DNA of 64,000 bases, taken from NCBI RefSeq assembly GCF_019093865.1, contig NZ_JABJXD010000007.1, positions 62,001 to 126,000 on the forward strand, given 5' to 3'. Made by a program: the position numbers and the translations under genes. Of this stretch, positions 61,136 through 64,000 are shown in pieces (position 1 is the first letter of the stretch; each line of letters starts with the position of its first letter). This DNA comes from Lentibacillus saliphilus. GTDB lineage: Bacteria > Bacillota > Bacilli > Bacillales > Amphibacillaceae. The notes under the pieces were generated by a model that saw only the letters and a list, made by a program, of their open reading frames with translations, did no database searches and was not told the DNA's origin.

Positions 61136-61547
61136 AAAAAAGTTCCTCCCTAAAATAGATTTAGTCTCAAGGGATGTGATGTCTGATTCTCGTTTGATTC
61201 CCAGAACAACAAAAAACAACACCCATTGCCTCCTTTCCTGTTGCAGTTCTGGCAATCATGATGTTGATCAATATTCTATTATCGTAGTTGTAAAAACATC
61301 ATATCACAACACTTCGTAAAATTGTAGGTATTTTTAATAATTTATTTTATCAGTTAAATATTTATTGATTTGATAGGATTTCTTGACGTGTTTTTATTCA
61401 GAAATCGCGTAATGGCCTGCTTTTCGACAAATTTTGGCTAGTAGTCAGCGTCGGAAACGACTAATAGGCAGTTCATGCACATTGCAAACTACTCGTCACA
61501 AGCAGTAAAATGATGATACACACTTTTAAGTTTAGAGAGGATGAGTT
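61136..61547. other. 412-bp divergent promoter region
   Basis: Upstream regions of the S8 protease (minus) and the MMPL gene (plus). A candidate plus-strand promoter is TTGCAA (61482-61487), 18 bp, TAAAAT (61506-61511). No gene recognised. Confidence 0.5.
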
Positions 61548-63602
61548 GTGATAGACATTACGAAGCAAATTTTAAAACGGAAGACATCAATCATAACGAC
61601 TTTTATCCTTCTCGCTGTAATTAGTGCGATCGTTCAGTTTTTTGTCCCTGTTAATTACAGCATGGTTGATTATTTGCCAGAGCATGCACCGTCGACAATC
61701 GCCATGGATGTCATGGAGGATGAGTTTGACGGGGCGATCGCCAATACGCGCGTTATGATAAAAGATGTGACGATTCAACAAGCACTTGATTATAAACATA
61801 AATTAGAATCCATCGCTGGTGTCACAGACGTCACCTGGCTCGACGATGCAATGGACATTCGCACACCGATAGAGGTCGCGGATGAAGATATCGTTGACAC
61901 ATATTATAAAGACAATCACGCCCTATTCACATTTCATGTAGAAGAAGGCAAGGAGGTCGCAGCTACCGATGCGATTTATGATGTCATTGGTAAGGATAAT
62001 ATGTTGGCTGGGGACGCATTGAACACAGCCATTTCTCAAAAAATGACCGGACAGGAGACGTTAAATGCCGCAGCGATTCTGATTCCAATCGTTATTTTAA
62101 TTCTGCTCCTTTCAACACGGTCATGGTTTGAACCGGTCTTATTTTTGACAGCCATTGGTGTTTCAGTCTTGATCAATCTTGGCACCAACATTTTCATTGG
62201 TGAAATTTCGTTTATTTCCCAAGCAGTTGCACCAATTTTACAGCTTGCAGTATCACTCGATTATGCGATTTTTTTACTGCATAGCTTCGATGATTATCGG
62301 AAAACGATGGCACCAGCACAAGCAATGGAACACGCAATGAAACGATCTTTCCCGGCCATAGCCGCCAGTGCATCAACGACGTTTTTCGGATTTTTGGCAC
62401 TTACATTTATGGATTTTGAGATTGGAGCAGACCTTGGTCTCAACCTTGTTAAAGGTATTTTTCTCAGCTTCCTTTGTGTCATGATTTTTTTACCACCTTT
62501 GACACTCATGTCATATCGACTCATCGATAAGACATATCATCGACAATTTTTGCCAAGTCAATACAACATTGGAAAGTACGTCATGAAAATGCGTATTCCT
62601 GCTTTAATACTCGTTGCACTTTTAGTTGTCCCAGCTTTTCTCGCACAAAGCCAAACGAATTTCATTTATGGCATGGGGGAACTTCCAGATAACACGCGTG
62701 CTGGTGAAGATGCCGCTGCAATCGAAGACGCATTTGGAAAATACACACCTATGGTTCTCCTCGTTCCAAAGGGTGATCTGGCTCGAGAAGAAGCGCTCGT
62801 CGATGAGCTTGAGGAGCTCACAAATGTAAAAAGCTCTATTTCTTATACCAAAGCGGTCGGAACGGCGATTCCACCCGAATATGTCGATAAAGCCGTTAAG
62901 GCACAATTTTTCTCAGACGATTACAGTCGAATCGTTTTAAACACGACGACTGATACAGAAGGTGACACCGCCTTCCAACTCGTTGAACACGTCAAATCGA
63001 TTACAGATTCATATTACGCTAATGACTACCATGTGACGGGCGAAAGCGTCACCCTTTATGACATGAAGCAGATCGTCGAGAAAGACAACAGACTCGTCAA
63101 CATTCTGACCGTGCTCGCAATCGCATTCGTATTGCTTGTGACATTCCGATCGCTGTCATTTCCAGTCGTGCTCTTACTAACGATCCAAACGTCCGTCTGG
63201 TTTAATTTGGCCGTACCTTATTTCACAGACGACCCGCTCGTTTATATCGGTTATTTAATCATCAGCATCGTCCAGCTCGCAGCCACAGTCGATTACGCGA
63301 TTCTTTTAACCGAGGATTATACGAACAACCGCAAAGACATGAGCGCAATGGTGGCAATCAAAAAAACAATTAACGAAAAGATATTTTCAATCGGGGTGTC
63401 TGCTTCGATTTTATCAAGCGTTGGATTCATCTTGTACTTAACGTCTTCCGATCCTATCATTTCATCGATAGGCAGCTTGCTTGGACGCGGTACGTTGCTG
63501 GCATTTATTATGGTGTTGTTCTTTTTACCAGCACTGCTTCTCGTATTCGACCGCCTCATTGCAAAAACAACTTGGAACGCTCATTTTTTTAAAGGGAAGT
63601 GA
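61548..63602 (+). CDS. MMPL/RND-superfamily transporter
   Basis: Membrane protein of 684 residues with the duplicated RND layout: helix 1, an external loop of about 150 residues, five helices with SLDYAIFLLHSFDDYR, a second external loop, and five helices with ATVDYAILLTEDY. The paired DYAI motifs supply the proton-relay aspartates of MMPL proteins. The start is GTG (61548) after GAGAGGATG. Such half-size MMPL proteins export lipids or hydrophobic compounds. The next gene begins 4 bp after its stop, so the two form an operon; the cargo is unknown. Confidence 0.88.
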   Translation: MIDITKQILKRKTSIITTFILLAVISAIVQFFVPVNYSMVDYLPEHAPSTIAMDVMEDEFDGAIANTRVMIKDVTIQQALDYKHKLESIAGVTDVTWLDDAMDIRTPIEVADEDIVDTYYKDNHALFTFHVEEGKEVAATDAIYDVIGKDNMLAGDALNTAISQKMTGQETLNAAAILIPIVILILLLSTRSWFEPVLFLTAIGVSVLINLGTNIFIGEISFISQAVAPILQLAVSLDYAIFLLHSFDDYRKTMAPAQAMEHAMKRSFPAIAASASTTFFGFLALTFMDFEIGADLGLNLVKGIFLSFLCVMIFLPPLTLMSYRLIDKTYHRQFLPSQYNIGKYVMKMRIPALILVALLVVPAFLAQSQTNFIYGMGELPDNTRAGEDAAAIEDAFGKYTPMVLLVPKGDLAREEALVDELEELTNVKSSISYTKAVGTAIPPEYVDKAVKAQFFSDDYSRIVLNTTTDTEGDTAFQLVEHVKSITDSYYANDYHVTGESVTLYDMKQIVEKDNRLVNILTVLAIAFVLLVTFRSLSFPVVLLLTIQTSVWFNLAVPYFTDDPLVYIGYLIISIVQLAATVDYAILLTEDYTNNRKDMSAMVAIKKTINEKIFSIGVSASILSSVGFILYLTSSDPIISSIGSLLGRGTLLAFIMVLFFLPALLLVFDRLIAKTTWNAHFFKGK

Positions 63603-63606
63603 TGAT

Positions 63607-64000
63607 GTGAAACAAATTTTAACACGGAAGTATTTCATTGCTGGTCTATGTAGCATTGTCTTGATGGCATCATTGCCGTTCTCTGTTTTCTCTGAAGAAA
63701 ATAAAGACATTGATTCAGATGGGCAGCATGCAATGACTGGTACCTTTTCAACAAAGGATGAAGTTGTCTACGGTAATTTAGATGCTAGTGGTCATATCAA
63801 TCACATGTACGTCGTCAACACGTTTCATATAACAGAACAAGGTAAAATCGTCGACTACGGAAATTACAACGACATCCGTAACCTGACTGACTTAACCCAG
63901 ATCGAAAAGAAAGACGATGAGACAATTGAATTTGACGCCCAAGAAAGTGAATTTCATTATCAAGGCGAGCTGGAGAATCAGCCACTCCCCTGGAATATTT
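63607..64000 (+). CDS. Exported protein of unknown function (partial)
   Basis: The first 131 residues are visible, and the gene runs off the right edge. It starts with GTG at 63607 (MKQILTRKYFIAGL), with a signal peptide to about residue 29 and then an acidic linker. The mature part begins AMTGTFSTKDEVVYGNLDAS, then HINHMYVVNTFHI and DYGNYNDIRNLTDL. This pattern recurs in large exported proteins that accompany MMPL or YhgE-type membrane proteins in Firmicutes; I cannot name a function. It is co-transcribed with the MMPL gene. Confidence 0.75.
   Translation, partial: MKQILTRKYFIAGLCSIVLMASLPFSVFSEENKDIDSDGQHAMTGTFSTKDEVVYGNLDASGHINHMYVVNTFHITEQGKIVDYGNYNDIRNLTDLTQIEKKDDETIEFDAQESEFHYQGELENQPLPWNI

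Overview
The window is chromosomal DNA of a low-to-moderate GC Gram-positive bacterium of the Bacillaceae, by inference a spore-former-type, probably salt-tolerant species. Supporting signs are strong AGGAGG ribosome binding sites, frequent GTG/TTG starts, lipobox-anchored binding proteins, CcpA-like sites, a bacillopeptidase F-like exoprotease and an AgaS/GalT/GalE set of Bacillus type. No rRNA, tRNA or CRISPR array was seen.

Layout. 1-4.8 kb: a minus-strand family-5 (peptide/nickel type) ABC operon, its last ATPase cut by the window edge, then a HAD hydrolase. 5.97-6.15 kb: a strict 20-bp periodic array. 6.2-19.8 kb: a catabolic island with 3-hydroxybutyrate dehydrogenase, acyl-CoA ligase, FabG-type reductase, alpha/beta hydrolase, divergent KAS III-like protein, a five-gene Liv-type ABC importer and a large STAND/BTAD regulator. 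Two promoters in this island carry the same tandem box (TGTAACTG, 11-bp period, exactly 8 bp from the -10), which is the geometry expected for a BTAD/SARP regulator, so the island reads as one regulon. 20-23.3 kb: alcohol dehydrogenase, a DUF1722-like protein and an orphan glycine-betaine-type binding protein.

23.3-25.9 kb is a decayed mobilizable element: scattered MobA/MobL relaxase pieces and a run of hairpins resembling an origin, enclosing an AT-rich two-gene cassette (lipoprotein plus secreted 3D-domain protein). 26-41.8 kb is a galacto-N-biose/lacto-N-biose and amino-galactose locus: cytoplasmic sulfatase, ROK kinase, a 55-residue membrane protein, GH112 phosphorylase, sugar ABC importer, AraC regulator, galT-galE, tagatose-6-phosphate kinase, tagatose-bisphosphate aldolase, agaS and a GntR regulator. 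Phosphorolysis would give Gal-1-P directly, which explains why galT and galE are present without galK.

41.9-42.24 kb holds a second array of sixteen exact 21-bp units. Next comes an RsgA-like GTPase preceded by an 18-codon leader ORF and mutually exclusive hairpins around its ribosome binding site (candidate translational attenuator). 43.6-47.4 kb: a TM2 protein and an ECF sigma/anti-sigma/large membrane protein operon with a probable autoregulated promoter. 48.3-54 kb: a beta-glucoside operon (GH1, LacI, ABC importer) with two palindromic operators just downstream of a good promoter. The window ends with an AGCS amino-acid/sodium symporter, a 1698-residue S8 protease with CWB2 repeats, an MMPL transporter and the start of an exported protein.
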